Positions 34,681 through 47,333 of a stretch of 64,000 nt of DNA are shown here, piece after piece. The stretch is from NCBI GenBank assembly GCA_032164245.1, contig JAVMKO010000001.1, forward strand, positions 62,788,892 through 62,852,891. Direction: 5' to 3'. Positions within the stretch are counted from its first letter, which is position 1. Each line of letters begins with the position of its first letter. The translations under genes were made by a program, and so were the position numbers. The notes beneath the pieces were generated by a model. It saw nothing but the letters and a program-made list of their open reading frames with translations, did no database searches and was not told where the DNA came from. This DNA comes from Sternotherus odoratus (taxonomy: Eukaryota; Chordata; Testudines; Kinosternidae).

Positions 34681-35193
34681 TCAACTGTCTGCCCCCTCCC
34701 CACCTCCGACTGACCCGAGCAACGCCGGGCACTTATGCTAGTACAATATAAGTAAAGACAAAAATAACAGAAGATGATAAATATGGGACCCAGTTCAGGA
34801 AAGCCTTCCTACTCAGGATGTCATGAAGAGGAAATGAAGAAGGGTAGGAAGGGGAAAAGACAATGCAAATATACTTATCTGAGTATAAGTCTTATGCAGA
34901 ACTGAAATTGAGCATGGGACTTGAACAAAAGTTTTAAGGATTCCAAGCCATGATTAAGTTTGCATGAAGGAAACAGCACAGTGGACTTTTCTAGGACAGA
35001 GAAAGCTACTGTCTAAAGTCTTGAGTGACAAACGAAAGGAGATTCTCCTCCAGAAAATGAGTTCTCACCTGTGCCATAGGAAGAAATAATAGAAACAACA
35101 AACAAGAACAAGATCCAAGCCTTCTTCATGGATTGATCAGCAAAAGTTTGATGGATCCCCCAGACCTACTCTAATGTCTGTCTCTCCTGACTA

Positions 35194-35775
35194 GGGCTGG
35201 TCTTCACTGGGGGGGGGGGGGGAGGGAGGGGAGATAGACTGAAGATACGCAACATCAGCTACATGAATAACATAGCTGAAGTTGGTGTATGTTCAGCTGA
35301 CTTACCTACTATCCTCATGGCGGCAGCAGTCGACGGTGCGCTCCCCCGTCAACTCCAGCTTGTGCCTTGTGTCAAGCTGGAGTTACAGACTCGATGGGGG
35401 GTGCAGCGGGTGATCGATTTCTTGCATCTTAACAAGACGGAAGAAATCTATCACTAAAGGTTCGCTTGCTACCCACCGATCCGGGTGCGTCTTCACTACA
35501 CGCCGGATCAGTGGGTAGCAAGTGATCTTTTAGCGATCGATTTCTCACGTCTCGTTAAGATGTGATAAAATGATCTCCCGCAGCACCCTTGGTGACTCCG
35601 TAACTCCAGCTTGCCTCAAGGCGTAAGCTGGAGTCGACGGGGGAGTGAGCCACCGGCTGCCACCGCCATGAGGACGGCAGGTAAGTCGGCTGAACATACG
35701 CCGGCTTCAGCTATGTTATTCATGTAGCTGAAGTTGCGCATCTTCAGTCCATTCCCCTCCCTCCCCCCACCATAC
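35194..35775. mobile_element. head-to-head inverted dimer of the 15.8-kb MITE
   Basis: The left arm begins GGGCTGGTCTTCACTGGGGG and reads as the reverse complement of the 15.83-kb unit. The right arm starts at about 35485 with 'gtgcgtcttcactac' and reads forward to about 35775. Shared blocks include 'atcagtgggtagcaa', 'gctggagtcgacggggg', 'ccatgaggacggcaggtaag' and the 'gcttcagctatgttattcat' hairpin. The centre of symmetry is at about 35482. Confidence 0.78.
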
Positions 35776-35817
35776 CTAATTCCACTTTCAAGGGTTAGTG
35801 TTACTCCTGACAGCCGC

Positions 35818-37640
35818 TCATGGGCTTGATCCTACTCTCATTGAAGTCAGTAGCAAAACTCCCACTGACCGATGGTGCAGTATCAGGACTCATGAGCTTC
35901 CATAGATTTGTCAATCCCCCTTCTTCCAGGATCCTGTCTTTCTAAACTTCCTGATGTTCTCTCTTGAATGCACTAATTTTTTTCACATCATTGGATTGCT
36001 GAAGGCACTATGATGAGGGGGCTGGAGGGCTTGCTGCTGCAGTACTTAATTGTACTATTGTGGTGTGTGGTAACTGACAAGAATGCAGTGCCATGTTCAA
36101 GGAACACAAACGCTTTTCAAAAGGTATATTTCTCTGAGTGAATTCTGAATTCCAAGTATGTCTCATTTTATTTCCATAGCCCTAAAATTAAGTTACTAAA
36201 ACAGAGCGCTTACTACAACTCTGAACAATAACAATCAGACAGCTTGATTTGTTAGCTATATTCTTGACACATAAATCATCATCCTACCTACTATATGTGT
36301 CAGATTACATCTGTTATGGCAGGTATGATGACAACAATTCTGTGTCTGAGATGGTAACAGCTGGGAGAACAGGAAGAGAGGTCTGATCATGAAAGAGAAG
36401 GGTTCTGTTTAATCACACATATGGTTCATATATTTTGCACCAGCCAAAAGACCAACACAAACAACAAAAATGTAAACACACCATGTAGGTGATTTTTGTA
36501 GTAAAATATCCTTAAGAATACAAATTCTTAGACAATAAAGTTCTTTGATGTCTGAAGTGTACTGATTCTATAAGCTTTCAAGACTATGCATTTTTTAACA
36601 CTATAATAAATTCTGACTTGCAGAGAAGCACTGCAGGATTGAGATTTAATTATGGCCATGCATGAAGTAAGTAAATGTATTGGGCCTGATCCTACAATCC
36701 ACGTGATGACTTCAACAGTAGTTTCCCCTGAGTACGCAGAGAAGGATTGGGCCCTAAGAAAATTTACAGTCGCTCTCACCACAGTTTACCTAAAACTATC
36801 AGAACAGAAATTTCAATGCTCTAAAAGGTAAAAATATGGGACTCAAACAAACCATAAATATGCCTATTTAAAAGATATACATTTCATTCCAGAAGTATAA
36901 GCATACATCTCTCGTTACCTACCTCCTTCCCACACAAAGGTAAATCACCTTATTTTTATTATCGGTATCATGCTAATAAATGACCCACATTGTGTAAAGC
37001 TCTTCATGATTACATTACGCTTTTGTTATCTGTAATCTGATAAGGAAGCTAGATATTGTATAATTTCACATTGTTCTTTCTTGGGATCAGCAATCACGAA
37101 GTAGAAAAAACCCTAGCTATCAAACCTAGAATTTTAAAAATAAAATAAAGATCACTAGATGATTTTTCAGAAGTATCTTTAAGATTAAAAAAAAGAGAAT
37201 CAGTTGTTAATTACATAGCAGACCCCCACCTTCTGCTCAAGCTTACACTTTCTTTATTTCAAGCCCCAACCCTGCAATTCACTATGTGTGAGCTCACCAC
37301 AGAATGTGTTTGCAGTGAATTGTAGGATCATGCTTCATTCTTAATCCTGTTATTTCCAGTTATCCATGCTAATTATGTTTCTGGTTTTGTTAGCCATTTA
37401 GTATTAGACCTGCTTTTCATTTAATTGGTCACTGCCAACTCCCTGAGGCCTAAAATGGCCTTTTAAATTAAATTCCTGTATTATAGCAACACAACTCTGG
37501 ATTTAGTCGTTTAATTCTGTAATTTTTTTAAAAATCCACATTAATTATCATACATTTACAGGGCATGATCTACATGCAGGAAATGCGGAGTGAATCTGGT
37601 GTCACTCCTTTCATCTTTCTGAGTGCAGTGCAGTGTGAAT
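35818..37640. other. spacer with old palindromic repeat fragments
   Basis: Short pieces at 35820-35895, 36676-36757 and 37260-37335 resemble the 'gcctgatcctacaa...ttgaagtcagt' palindromic repeat family. Otherwise the stretch is AT-rich and featureless. Confidence 0.4.
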
Positions 37641-38108
37641 TCATGAAAAGAAAATGAGCTTGTTAGTCATCATCATCATCGGTCTATGATGTACCCATCC
37701 ATTTAATGGCATCATCATCATCCAGGTGGAGAATCGGTATCTTACCGAAATAAGTTTGTGAGCACTCCACAATGACATGCAACATAGTCTGAAGTTGACT
37801 GCAGCTATAATCGGGCCATTCAAGACCTCACAGTTGCCTTGTCCTGTTCGAAACCGGTTCAGAGATGATGACAGGTGCCTTGGTAAATCAAAACCTTGGT
37901 TGGGTCAGTGATGAGAGAGTGATTAATGACTGTCGTGACTGACCACTCATTGCACCAAACAGATTCCACTGTCATGTCTTGTGATGGCAGAAATGCCCAT
38001 AAAGGGTATCAAGAAGACAAGTGAGCTTCTGGGTGGTCAAAGAGGTCTGTGTAGGATGGCAGGTTGCTATTCTCACAAATCTTAGTCAGCAGCATGACAG
38101 AGACCTTT

Positions 38109-38321
38109 TCACAGCAAAGATGGTGGGGTGCTACGTTTGCTAAGTATCGCTAGCCCTGGCAACAGAATTGCCCGTAAAGTCATAGTAATAATACACATAG
38201 CTTTGTTAAGCTCCACATCTACCAGCGTCATGAAAGATGAACGGCACCAGACAGGGGAATAATACTCTGCTGTTGAATAGCAGAGGGCAGGGGCTGATGT
38301 TCTAAGCATCTGGGCACTCAC
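38109..38321 (-). pseudogene. LINE ORF C-terminal fragment
   Basis: The product MSAQMLRTSAPALCYSTAEY plus 'YSPVWCRSS' and 'LVDVELNKAM' matches the post-RT stretch seen in this class of LINE ('LRTSALALCYSTAEYC.PVW.RS'). It is out of frame with the RT fragment upstream. Confidence 0.75.
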
Positions 38322-38745
38322 ATTTCAGGTTGAACCAACCCATTTTATGAGAGGGTTGTTCTGAGTGCTGACTTTGGCGACTGTCTTCCTCAAGTGGCTG
38401 TGAGAAAAGTGTATATTAATGACCTATCCAATATCACACTGAGGTAAACTGAGTTTGGATCATGCTGCAGGTGTTGGCCACTAAGGAAAACATTTAACTT
38501 GTCGCTTGTGCTTGCATTATGCGGATGGAATACACGAGGAATGGTCTTAGAAAAGCTTGGCTGAAGGGGTCATCGCCTACAATGGTCTGCAATGACCTTC
38601 ATATCTTTGTTCAAGATCTTGTTAATTTTTTAGAAGGACAGTTTGGTAGCTGCAGCAGATTTCATTGGGATAGATAAAACTTGCATGACAGTGTAGTTGG
38701 AAGGTCGTTGATGTACACATTGAACATTAGTGAAATAACTGAGCC

Positions 38746-39039
38746 TCAGAAGAAGCCCTTGAGCTCACTCTTCCATGTTTTGGAGAGCTCTACTACTCTG
38801 ACCACCCAATTCAGAGCAACTTGAGAGAGTTTAAACAAAAGGCCTCTGTGCCAAACTGAGTCACAGGAGGTAGTCAAATATAAGAAGACAGCTCTTATCT
38901 TTAGATTTTGTTTAATACCATTTTCAATAAAGGCGGTCAAAACCAAAACTTGATCACAGGTGCTGTGTCCTTTCCTAAACCCTGCCTGCTCAGCTTGCAA
39001 GTCATTGTCCAAATCTGGAGCAATTTGTTGGAGAATCAA
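38746..39039 (-). pseudogene. LINE reverse transcriptase N-terminal palm fragment
   Basis: The frame contains EQAGFRKGHSTCDQVLVLTA, then FIENGIKQNLKIRAVFLYL, and CDSVWHRGLLFKLSQVALNW. QAGFR.G.STCDQVL is a strong LINE RT signature. In the palm motif the usual F-L-D-L is F-L-Y-L, so a catalytic aspartate appears replaced by tyrosine. This copy cannot be active. Confidence 0.8.
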
Positions 39040-39040
39040 A

Positions 39041-39692
39041 AACTAGCTTCCTAGTATCAGCTTACAGAGAAACTTCACAGGTACCCTTCTTCCGTATGGA
39101 AAGGTACTAAATACAGCTTTGTGAAAAACAGGATGAAATTTTAAGGAAGAAATATTTCCCCCATCAAAACTGGAATGTTTTAACAAACAATTCAAATTTT
39201 GATGTTTTTGCATGAGCCATAACACTGTCTGAAAAACAGGATAGAATTTTAACTCATTTTTATTGATATTTAGGATGACTTTTTGAGAAAAATATTGTAG
39301 AGGCTTCCTAATTCAAAAATTTCTAACCAGCATCAAACCATATAATGGTGTCCTACCCCCCATCCCCCATCTTCCTTTGGGATCCACTTCCTCCCCAATT
39401 CCATCAGCACCCTTCTCCGGCATCCTGCCCCATAGACTTCTCCTTGACTCTTTTTTCCTAGCCCACCCACCCATCTGCTCCAAAATGTCCTGGTCCACCC
39501 CCACTCCATTTGTCACCTACTGCATCATGAACCCCACCCCATCTGACCCCAGGTCCTGACCTCCAGCCCGGCCACAGATACAGACTCCAGTACGGCTGTA
39601 TTACTGCCCTGCCATTGTTCCACCCATTATATATAATAATATATGGAGATGTATTGCATAACCCCTGCAGCTTCATGTCAGGGACTCCCACT
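39041..39692. other. no firm features
   Basis: A C-rich stretch at 39340-39560 has open frames on both strands but no family motif. Otherwise it is spacer. Confidence 0.45.
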
Positions 39693-40005
39693 CATAGGCA
39701 CTGACTCTGTGGGAGCTCTGGGGCTAGAGTACCCACAGAAAAAAATAGCTGGAGCTCAGCCCCACCGATCAGTGCCTTCCCCTCTCCCTCAGCACCTCCT
39801 GCCTGCCAGCAGCGCCGCCAATCAGCTCCTCCCTCTCCCTCCCAATGCCACAATCAGCTGTTCTATACACGGAGGAGGCACTGGTGGGGAGGGGGATGAA
39901 AAGGAGTAAGAAGAGGTGGGGAAAGGGGCAGGAAAAGTTGTGGTGGGGCCTGTGGCACAGGAAGGGTTTTGCACCCCCTGGAAACAGATGAAGTTTGTAC
40001 CTATG
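39693..40005. mobile_element. hAT-like MITE
   Basis: The left end CATAGGCACTGACTCTGTGG and the complement of the right end CATAGGTACAAACTTCATCT share CATAGG.AC and spaced bases. The interior ('agcaccccctggaa'-like, C-rich) matches a turtle hAT MITE type I recognise. The 8-bp flanks (CTCCCACT and CCTCCATC) are not clearly duplicates, so age or misplacement of an end limits the call. Confidence 0.65.
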
Positions 40006-43000
40006 CCTCCATCCTTCTGAGCTGGTGCAGCTCCCCCTGCAACCTAGGGTGTCTGCTTGGGTTGGGGCAGCAAAGCCCAAATGGGGGGCAGATGAAGCAC
40101 CAAGCCTTGAGTCTCAGCTTATGGTCCTCTTGAGTATAGCCCCATAATGTGGGGTGGGGAGGATGCTGACTCCTTGGAGCTCAGTGTGGGTCCTTCCAGA
40201 AAAGCCTGTTTATGCGGGAGCAAGCTGGCATAAATGGGTAGTAGGAAGGCAGAGGCATGCTGATGTTCTGCCTAGGACAGCATATTGTCTTGAGCAGCTT
40301 TATCTGACCTTGTATGAGGTGACATTTCCATGGAGAGAGAGGAGAGTGCAGAGAAAAAGACAGACCTTCTTACTAGTAATTGTACTTCAAGAGTGTGGGA
40401 TGCTTCCTCTTGGCCACTGCTGATTTGAGAAAAGAAGTTGCTGTTGAGAATGCACAACTACTCTCTCGAGAAAGTGACCATTTGGATCCAGAGTTATAAG
40501 AGGACACGCATCCCTCAACTCCCTCGATTCCTTCATTTCCACAAATAGCTGTGGGAGTAGGAACCTTTGCTGGAATTATTCTTCACTTGGCAATGTTTTC
40601 TTAAACCAAATCTCTTAGCTAGTTACTGTGGTTTAAAATATGGATAATTAGATGATGTTGAATACAACAGTTTCCCACAACACCCTTTACATTTCAAGAT
40701 CTTCCAGTTTTGTGCCCTATGGTCTTCTTTCGCTTAGGTACATCATTCAGATACTTTGTAGATGAAAATTCCCCACAGAGTTGTTTCTCATGCAAAGCCT
40801 TTTAAGCTCATGTCTGAAAGGACAAACATAATTAGCTCCAGCCCCTACTGATGATGCAGGCATTAGGAGACAGACCATCTAATCTATTCTTAGGTTGGGG
40901 TCCCATTCCTATGCAGTGTAAGAGTAGGTCTTTGTCTGAATCAACCTAAAGCCCACCAGCAAGGAAGGCACCTCTCACAAGAAATAATGTATTGAGGAAA
41001 CCTCAAAAAAGAGCTTTGCTTTTCTCTCCCATGCCAGGTTGCACTCCTCTGGGCCAGGTCCCCAAATGAATCCTACAAACAGTAGGATTCCTTTTAGTCT
41101 AAATTCTGGCTATTTGCCCATATCAAAACCCAACCATACAATTTGTTATAACTTCTAGGCTCTCCTTCCCTGGAGACTGTACCTTGATTCAGTGGGAAGA
41201 CTTGTGTGTTCCTGCAAGTTTTAACTTCGGGTACAGGTCACACAAGTCAAAGGGAAAGCACTAGATGAAAACCAATTCACTGGTGCTCAAGGGTGTTGCT
41301 GATAAAAGGTGAGGTGGCATTGGCAATACTGACTAGGAAAGCTTGCATAGCACTTGTCTACACAATACCAACACTATCAGTGCCTTAAAGTACATCAATC
41401 AACAGCAAAATCTGAAAAACAAAAATAAAGCATCAGTTTTGAACTGAGCACAGAATGAGATTTGCATTTTATAGTGGCAGTTTTATAGACTTAAAGGATT
41501 GATAGCATCCCTTTGACAGTCTTAATTACTCTATTATTTATATCCTGGACTTTACAAGCAGTGAGTTCATGATAAATGGCACTACCGGTGGAACTGACTA
41601 TATGCTGCCTTTGTAAAACAATTGCAGAATTCAGAGTGATATTATATTACTCTGTTTATGTAACATCCTATTTCATAACAATGGTACATGTTCAACATAA
41701 CTTTTCAGAACAAATTATTAACTCCCATTTATAAACTCAACTCCAGCGCTCTTAAGAAAAACTGCAAAAATTAAAATTCCACAATAAGGATTAATAATTA
41801 TCTCAGAGTAATAATAGGATTATTCTGTTGGTCCAGTTTTAGATTCTTAAAACTGATGCTCATCATACTTATTAAATTTATCTCCACTAAGCAAGAAATG
41901 TCTTCAAGAATTAAACCAATTAATTTGTGTGGAATCAGTTGTCTCTCTGCAGATCTCATTACATGTCTTCATCCCCTTATTACATGTATAATTTGGTGGT
42001 GAAAAGGTAAAACTAAAATATCCCCATAAATGTAATTGGTATGAATCTGATAAGTCATTGTGTAATGTGACATACTGCCAATAAAACATCTCTAAAGAGA
42101 GATGCCCAGGGATATAGGATGCAACAGAGTACGGGTATGGTAAAACAAGATACCACTTATGAAATGTAATGTGACAAGTAGTAACAAAGTGGTAGGCATT
42201 CATTTGCTAGTTTAATTTTCTTTGTAATTCTGCATGCAAATTTTTAAAAGTAAGTTAGTGAATTTGTAACTTAAATCAGAGCTGGAGAGGTAATAGAACA
42301 TTTTGTTCTTATACAGGAAACCTAAGTTCATAAGCATTCTCAGATAGTCTATTCCAGGTGACTGGAGTACTGGTATGATAATTCATGATTTAAGACACAT
42401 TCTCCCACACTGATCCATACAGCACCCTTGACAGCAGCCTTCACTGTGGTTAAGTTTTACCTTCATAGAGGAAAGATCCCACAGGGACAGCTGTTCTTGC
42501 ATAGTAGAGAAGCATTGCATGGATAGAACAATTAATGAATGCCTCAGGAAAAAGTAAGCCATGCCCTAAACCCCTATATCCTAAGACTGCCAAAAACAGA
42601 TTTTTGTTTTAGGATTCCTCCAGTTCATTATCCCCAAAACCATTACATTCATGATTTTTATTGGACTGATTCCACTGACAATTTGTCAATTCAGGAGACA
42701 TATTAGATACACTGCTTCACACATCAAATTACATATGCTTAGACGCTAGAAACATATCAAGTTTTCTGATTTCTTCCCACCTTCCCCATGTTTCAAAAGA
42801 ATATCCAGGGATACTATTTAAAGAAAATAGCATTTCTAAAACTTTATTTATAAACCATTGCATCCTACTAATACACTTAGGGTGTTGTATAATATACAGA
42901 AGAAACCATTTAAAACTCAAACAGGTAGATTTGCTTATCCAAATACTAACTTTGTCTAGGCTTACTTTAAAAGTCCCTGATCTTGATTTTTGGACCAGAG

Positions 43001-44337
43001 GCAGAAGGGCACTCCAGAGCCCTGGGGCCTATTGAAAACTTTGACCCGAGAACCACTTAATGGCAACTGGCAAAGGGTTATAGAAATCTCATGTACATTC
43101 TAGTTCACAAGAGAATGTCAGGTGAGGTCCCAAAAGAAAGCCAGGGACAAAGGTGCAGCTAGGCAAAGTAAGGGTTGGCATAGCCCAGATGAGAGTACTT
43201 GAGAGGCTAACAATTTGGTAGTGTTACAGAGCAAGACTATGTCACACTGGAGGCTGGGGGTAACAGGATGATTCACTATCCTGGGTACCCTAAAAACCGT
43301 CACAAAAATACCTTGCCAGGAGACTGTTATACTGACGAAGAATCTATCATGTGCTAAATACATGGAGGATTATGTAAAAACAAAAACTTTGTGTTATGGA
43401 AAGGTCTGAGATGAATTAATCTTAATTTTTGTTCATTTTTTTCTTTTAAAATCAGACTACTTTCTGAAATTCTAAACTTTTAGAAGAATCACTAATTAAC
43501 AACTTTTTTTCAATTTTCTTTGAATAAACCTACTCTGGATTTTTGAAGTGAAGGAAATTATTACTTGACTGAAACACTAGTCCTATTAATGTGTATACAT
43601 ATATGAGTAATTTTCAAGTACACTATTTTAAAAGTAAGACATATAGCTGGCTTTCCATATTCAGTATTGCTCTGGAAAGATAATTAATAGCCTGAGTCAA
43701 AGCCCATTAGAGTCAATGGAAAATCTCCAATTGACTTGAATGAGTTTTTGAATTAGGCCATAAAGCTTTCCTGTGTCTCTCCTTTTACAATACTGCTCAG
43801 GAATGGCTCACCTATCCAATTATCTGGATCGAGTGAGACTAAGAAATTCCTTTCAATTGTGATCTAACGAACATTTGAGTTATAGTATCCATAAATGAAA
43901 GCCTAATATATTATAGGATGATTCTCAAAAGGCACACATGGGAGTTAGGATTAGGGCATTTAACCCTCTCGTGATCTTTTGAAAATTCCAGCCTTAATCT
44001 ACTGGCCATCTAGCCACAATCTTTTATAAGATCAACAAAGTACTGAAAGAACAAATGCGTGCTTCACATCCTTAGCGATAATAGAACAAAAATGGGTGAT
44101 CTGTATTCTCTCCTGAAATGGGATGCTGCAAACATGCTAAATCCATCATGACAACAATTAAGTTCTTATATCCCTCCAATTGCTACAGCTCTTGAGTGCC
44201 TCAAACGTGGAACAAATGGAAGAATCTGTTCAACAAGTTAACTGAAGAGGTTTATATTTTCAGATGATGTGATATGTACTGCATCTCCCCAACAAGGCTG
44301 ACTTGTCACAGCATTCTTTTATGACAGAAATAACTAA
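40006..44337. other. no recognisable features
   Basis: This is a long, mainly unique-looking stretch. A faint palindromic-repeat piece lies at 43680-43765. Open frames are 60-99 codons, without motifs. It would be the best place to look for conserved non-coding elements. Confidence 0.5.
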
Positions 44338-44790
44338 GGCTTTGTCTGGAATTATAGTGGCATGTAGAGTACAGGCACTACACGTGCAGCTACACGTCAC
44401 AGTGAGAGACAGGCTTGTCACTCTGATAAGCAGCTACATGTGGCAGTGGGGAAAGGCTCCAAGAGCTCCTTTCCCTGCTGTTTCTCTGCGGCCACAGCCT
44501 TTCCCTGCCGCAGGAGCCTTTCCCTGGGGTGGGGAAAGGCTCTGGCAGTGGGAAGACAGCATGACACTACACTGCTATTATTAGTGAGTTCTAAACATCA
44601 GTGCAGATGTGGGAGGTACTTCTTGGGTGTACAGAAAGCCATGGAGGGTCTATTCTAGGGTTCAGGTGTGTAGGGCACTCTACCCGCCAAAGTCGTGTCT
44701 ATCATTGTCTACTACACTGCTATTTATACCCTTACAAACTGGCATGCAGTATCTGTACTCTACAGGCTACTGTAAGTGTAGATGTACCTT
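44338..44790. mobile_element. MITE-like DNA element
   Basis: It begins GGCTTTGTCTGGAATTATAG after TAA and ends GTAGATGTACCTT before TAA, a possible 3-bp duplication. The termini echo the GTCTACACT motif of the other MITE-like elements. The interior has 'tttccctgctg'/'ctttccctggggt' repeats. I recognise the left end as a turtle dispersed element. Superfamily uncertain. Confidence 0.6.
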
Positions 44791-44877
44791 TAAAAGTATC
44801 AATTGTACAGACCACACTTCAATATAAAGGTAAAGCTAAACTGTCCATTGAACTGGCAAACTTTACCTTGTTGTATG

Positions 44878-45240
44878 CAGTGTAGTTGTAGGTGTGTTGG
44901 TCCCAGGACATTAGAAAGACAAAGAACACTGCACAACAGTGTTCTGGGAGCTTAAATTTATAACTCTGCTAGACACTAAAAAACGTGGACTGAACAGAGA
45001 TACTGGGGATTTATGGCTTATTGCAACCTGCTTCCACCCACTAAACTCCCTTTTTTGCCCTATGACTGCAGAGGTGTTAACCGGGCCCCTTGCCTTGAAT
45101 GGTCCCTTACAATATGTGCTAACTACTTATGCTAAATGATGTGTTCTGCTTTACATTTGCTGTGGTGCTCAGAGTACACTTCTTAGACCTGAATAAGAAC
45201 TCTCTCACTAACAGAAGTTGGTCCAATAAAAGATAATAAC
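44878..45240. repeat. unclassified turtle-type interspersed repeat, near full length
   Basis: The left end reads 'cagtgtagttgtaggtgtgt' plus 'tggtcccaggacatt' and the right end reads 'ctaacagaagttggtccaat' plus 'aaaagata'. It contains 'gctagacactaaaa' and 'tgtgctaactacttatgcta' blocks that I associate with the same family as the 8.4-kb and 61.2-kb copies. Confidence 0.6.
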
Positions 45241-46506
45241 TATCAAAATGTTCCACATTTAACCAACCACACACGTCCTTTTGCTGCTCCAAACATCAAG
45301 TCTATTGACAAAGACTAGGGCTCCTAGGCGCTACAGTGATGATAATATATTTTTCTACCATGTGTAAACTGATAAGTAGTGCCAATAAAATCATCTCACA
45401 TATAACCTACTTTATCTGTTAGCTGATCAGCTCATCCTCAAGATAGGTCCTTAATTTGATATGTAAGTAGAAAAATGAGTTTTGAAAAACTCATTTAGCC
45501 AAAGGCTATTTTCATTTTGGGGCAAAACTATTCTCTATCAGTGGCATGCAGCAAGAGAGGAAAAGATAGGTCCTTTTTCTCAAATGTTCATTGTAATACA
45601 CTCAAAGAATTCTATCACAGTATCTACCCATCCTGATTTGGTGGGGCGAGGAAAGCAACAAACAAAGGGTGTACTGTAGCCTGAATATCTCCAGGATGGT
45701 ACTCTCAAATTATGCTTAACTCCAATTCTGCATGTTTATCATTATAGAAAAGGATGGGGGGCGGAGGTGTAATGTCTTCAGTTGGGTATTTTATCTGTTG
45801 ACAAAAAAAGGAAGCTGTTGCTGATACTTCGGGTCACAGATGGCCTATAAAGAGGATGTATTGTACTGTAGTTTGTTGATAAGGCATGCTTTAAGGGAAA
45901 AAAAAGATGACAGCCAAAAAATCTATGAGATGTTTTAAATTCATAATAAAAGATGACAGGGATTTGTAAATTCTTCCTATCCTTCTGTATATTATTTTGT
46001 ATGTGTTAAGGACAAAGAAAGCCAAGATTAATTGATAGATGTGTATGGATTATTGTTTATAAATCTCCCTCCTTTTAGTGATGTCATCCTTTGGCAAGGT
46101 ATAAGGTGGAAACTAGACTGCAGGGAAACCCTCACATATATCCTAATAAATAAATGCATCTCTTTCTTTCTACATTTCTCCCTAACCCCATCCCGACACC
46201 ATGGTCTTAAATTGTCCTCATGCTAAGAGAAGGGAAACTACTTCATTTCTGATTTAAAATGATTTTAAATGGTACAATTCTCTGTTGATTGCTTTTTGAA
46301 CACTATTAATATAACAGACTGGAAATCACTTATCCAAAGCATGAAAAGAATGCAGCATATTCAATATTTGAGGTGAATACACTTAATAATATTAGAGTTA
46401 AATTCTAATGCAACATTTGTGCACAACAGAAAACAGTGTATTTTTTCTACCCCACTAAACAAAGATAATCCTCAATCCATCAACACTGGAAATAATCTTC
46501 TCTAAC
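45241..46506. other. no firm features
   Basis: A 'ggctcctaggcgctacagtg' piece at 45318-45340 resembles the tail of a common vertebrate repeat. The rest is AT-rich with short frames. Confidence 0.45.
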
Positions 46507-46789
46507 CAGTGCCAACACACAACATTTTGGCATCTGAGGCAGGAGTTCAAATGACTCCCCCATTTTCCCTCGCTTGGGCAAATACTTTGAAAGGTCTCAA
46601 TTCTATCTTCTTCCTAGTCTATTCCTCTCATGGTACTGCTCTGCTACCTACCCCAATAACAACTTAAAATGCCTTTTTCAAAAATGTTAAGTAACACTTA
46701 ACTTTCAAATGCCTGAAAAGCAAATGCAACTTTTCTTGTCTGCATAGTAAACACTAGCATTTTTATTCCAACAGATGATGATTATTCAA

Positions 46790-47020
46790 CATCTGTTTGA
46801 ATAATCAAAGTGGTGCTTTCCATGCCTTCTTGGTTGCAAAGATTTGAACTGCTTCTGCTTCCTGAAGGTCCACAGACTGGGCCAACTCATGCTCTAGTGA
46901 GACGGTTACAAGGCCAGCCAGCATCTCCTATGTATTTTAGATGTGTTTTTTATTAACTTCAGCTTGGAGAAGCTGCATTCTTCACTGGCAACTGTTACAG
47001 GAAGTGTTAGACGTATTCAC
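46790..47020 (-). pseudogene. hAT transposase C-terminal fragment
   Basis: The minus translation gives LTLPVTVASEECSFSKLKLI, the classic hAT dimerisation motif (normally 'PVT.A..ERSFS.LK.IK'), with R-to-C in the ERSFS position. A 'STSKIH...LAGLA'-like stretch follows, with stops. It directly abuts the N-terminal fragment at about 47030. Confidence 0.72.
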
Positions 47021-47086
47021 AGAGCAACAAAAGCATTTGGAAACAGGGTGGTCATCTTTTTCTGTGCATGTATATTCCAGAACAGC

Positions 47087-47320
47087 CTATGGAGTTGATC
47101 CTACTGAAATGTATCTTGAAAGGATTTTCAGTTCATCACCTAAATCTGGATGGAAACTTCTATTTTCATTGTCTTTGGGGAACATGAAGTTTTTCACTTC
47201 CTGTGGCCCATGCAGTACAAGGAAGTCCTTCGGGGTACTGCTCAAGTGGGTCCACAGTCCTGGATCATCTAGACTTAAGGAGCTAAACTCAGCAGCAGTT
47301 GTTTCTTGCGCCTCCACCAC
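47087..47320 (-). pseudogene. hAT transposase N-terminal fragment 2 (TTF-finger lead-in)
   Basis: It contains DDPGLWTHLSSTPKDFLVLH, then GPQEVKNFMFPKDNENRSFH. This matches the family pattern 'DP..W......R..L...GP....F.FP.....R.F', the start of the TTF zinc finger region. The frame degenerates after PDLGDELKIL, and the finger cysteines and catalytic domain are not present downstream. Confidence 0.7.
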
Positions 47321-47333
47321 ACTCTTCTTTGAT

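Larger units (their letters stand above)
32519..34741 (+). mobile_element. non-autonomous Helitron, copy 2 (2223 bp)
   Basis: It has the same family structure as the 5.5-kb copy: 5' TCTATATATATAAAAGTCAA, a 3' hairpin ACCCGagcaacgCCGGGC at 34713-34730, and a CTAG end at 34738-34741. It is inserted between A (32518) and T (34742). The 5' region shares 'ccgtttgagc', 'agacttgaaatttggtacag' and 'tctcacctctgacgcccc' with copy 1. The middle about 1.9 kb is minisatellite, so copy 2 is about four times longer. No Rep/helicase is encoded. Confidence 0.9.
37640..39040 (-). mobile_element. decayed non-LTR retrotransposon, RT to 3' end
   Basis: The minus strand gives reverse transcriptase (38746-39039), a 'SVISLMFNVYINDLPTT' block (about 38700-38750), a C-terminal piece (38109-38321), and a 3' end rich in GATGAT units (37640-37720), which may serve as its tail. 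Frames shift repeatedly. The peptides fit Jockey/CR1-superfamily elements such as Daphne, Crack or L2. I cannot choose among them. Confidence 0.75.
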
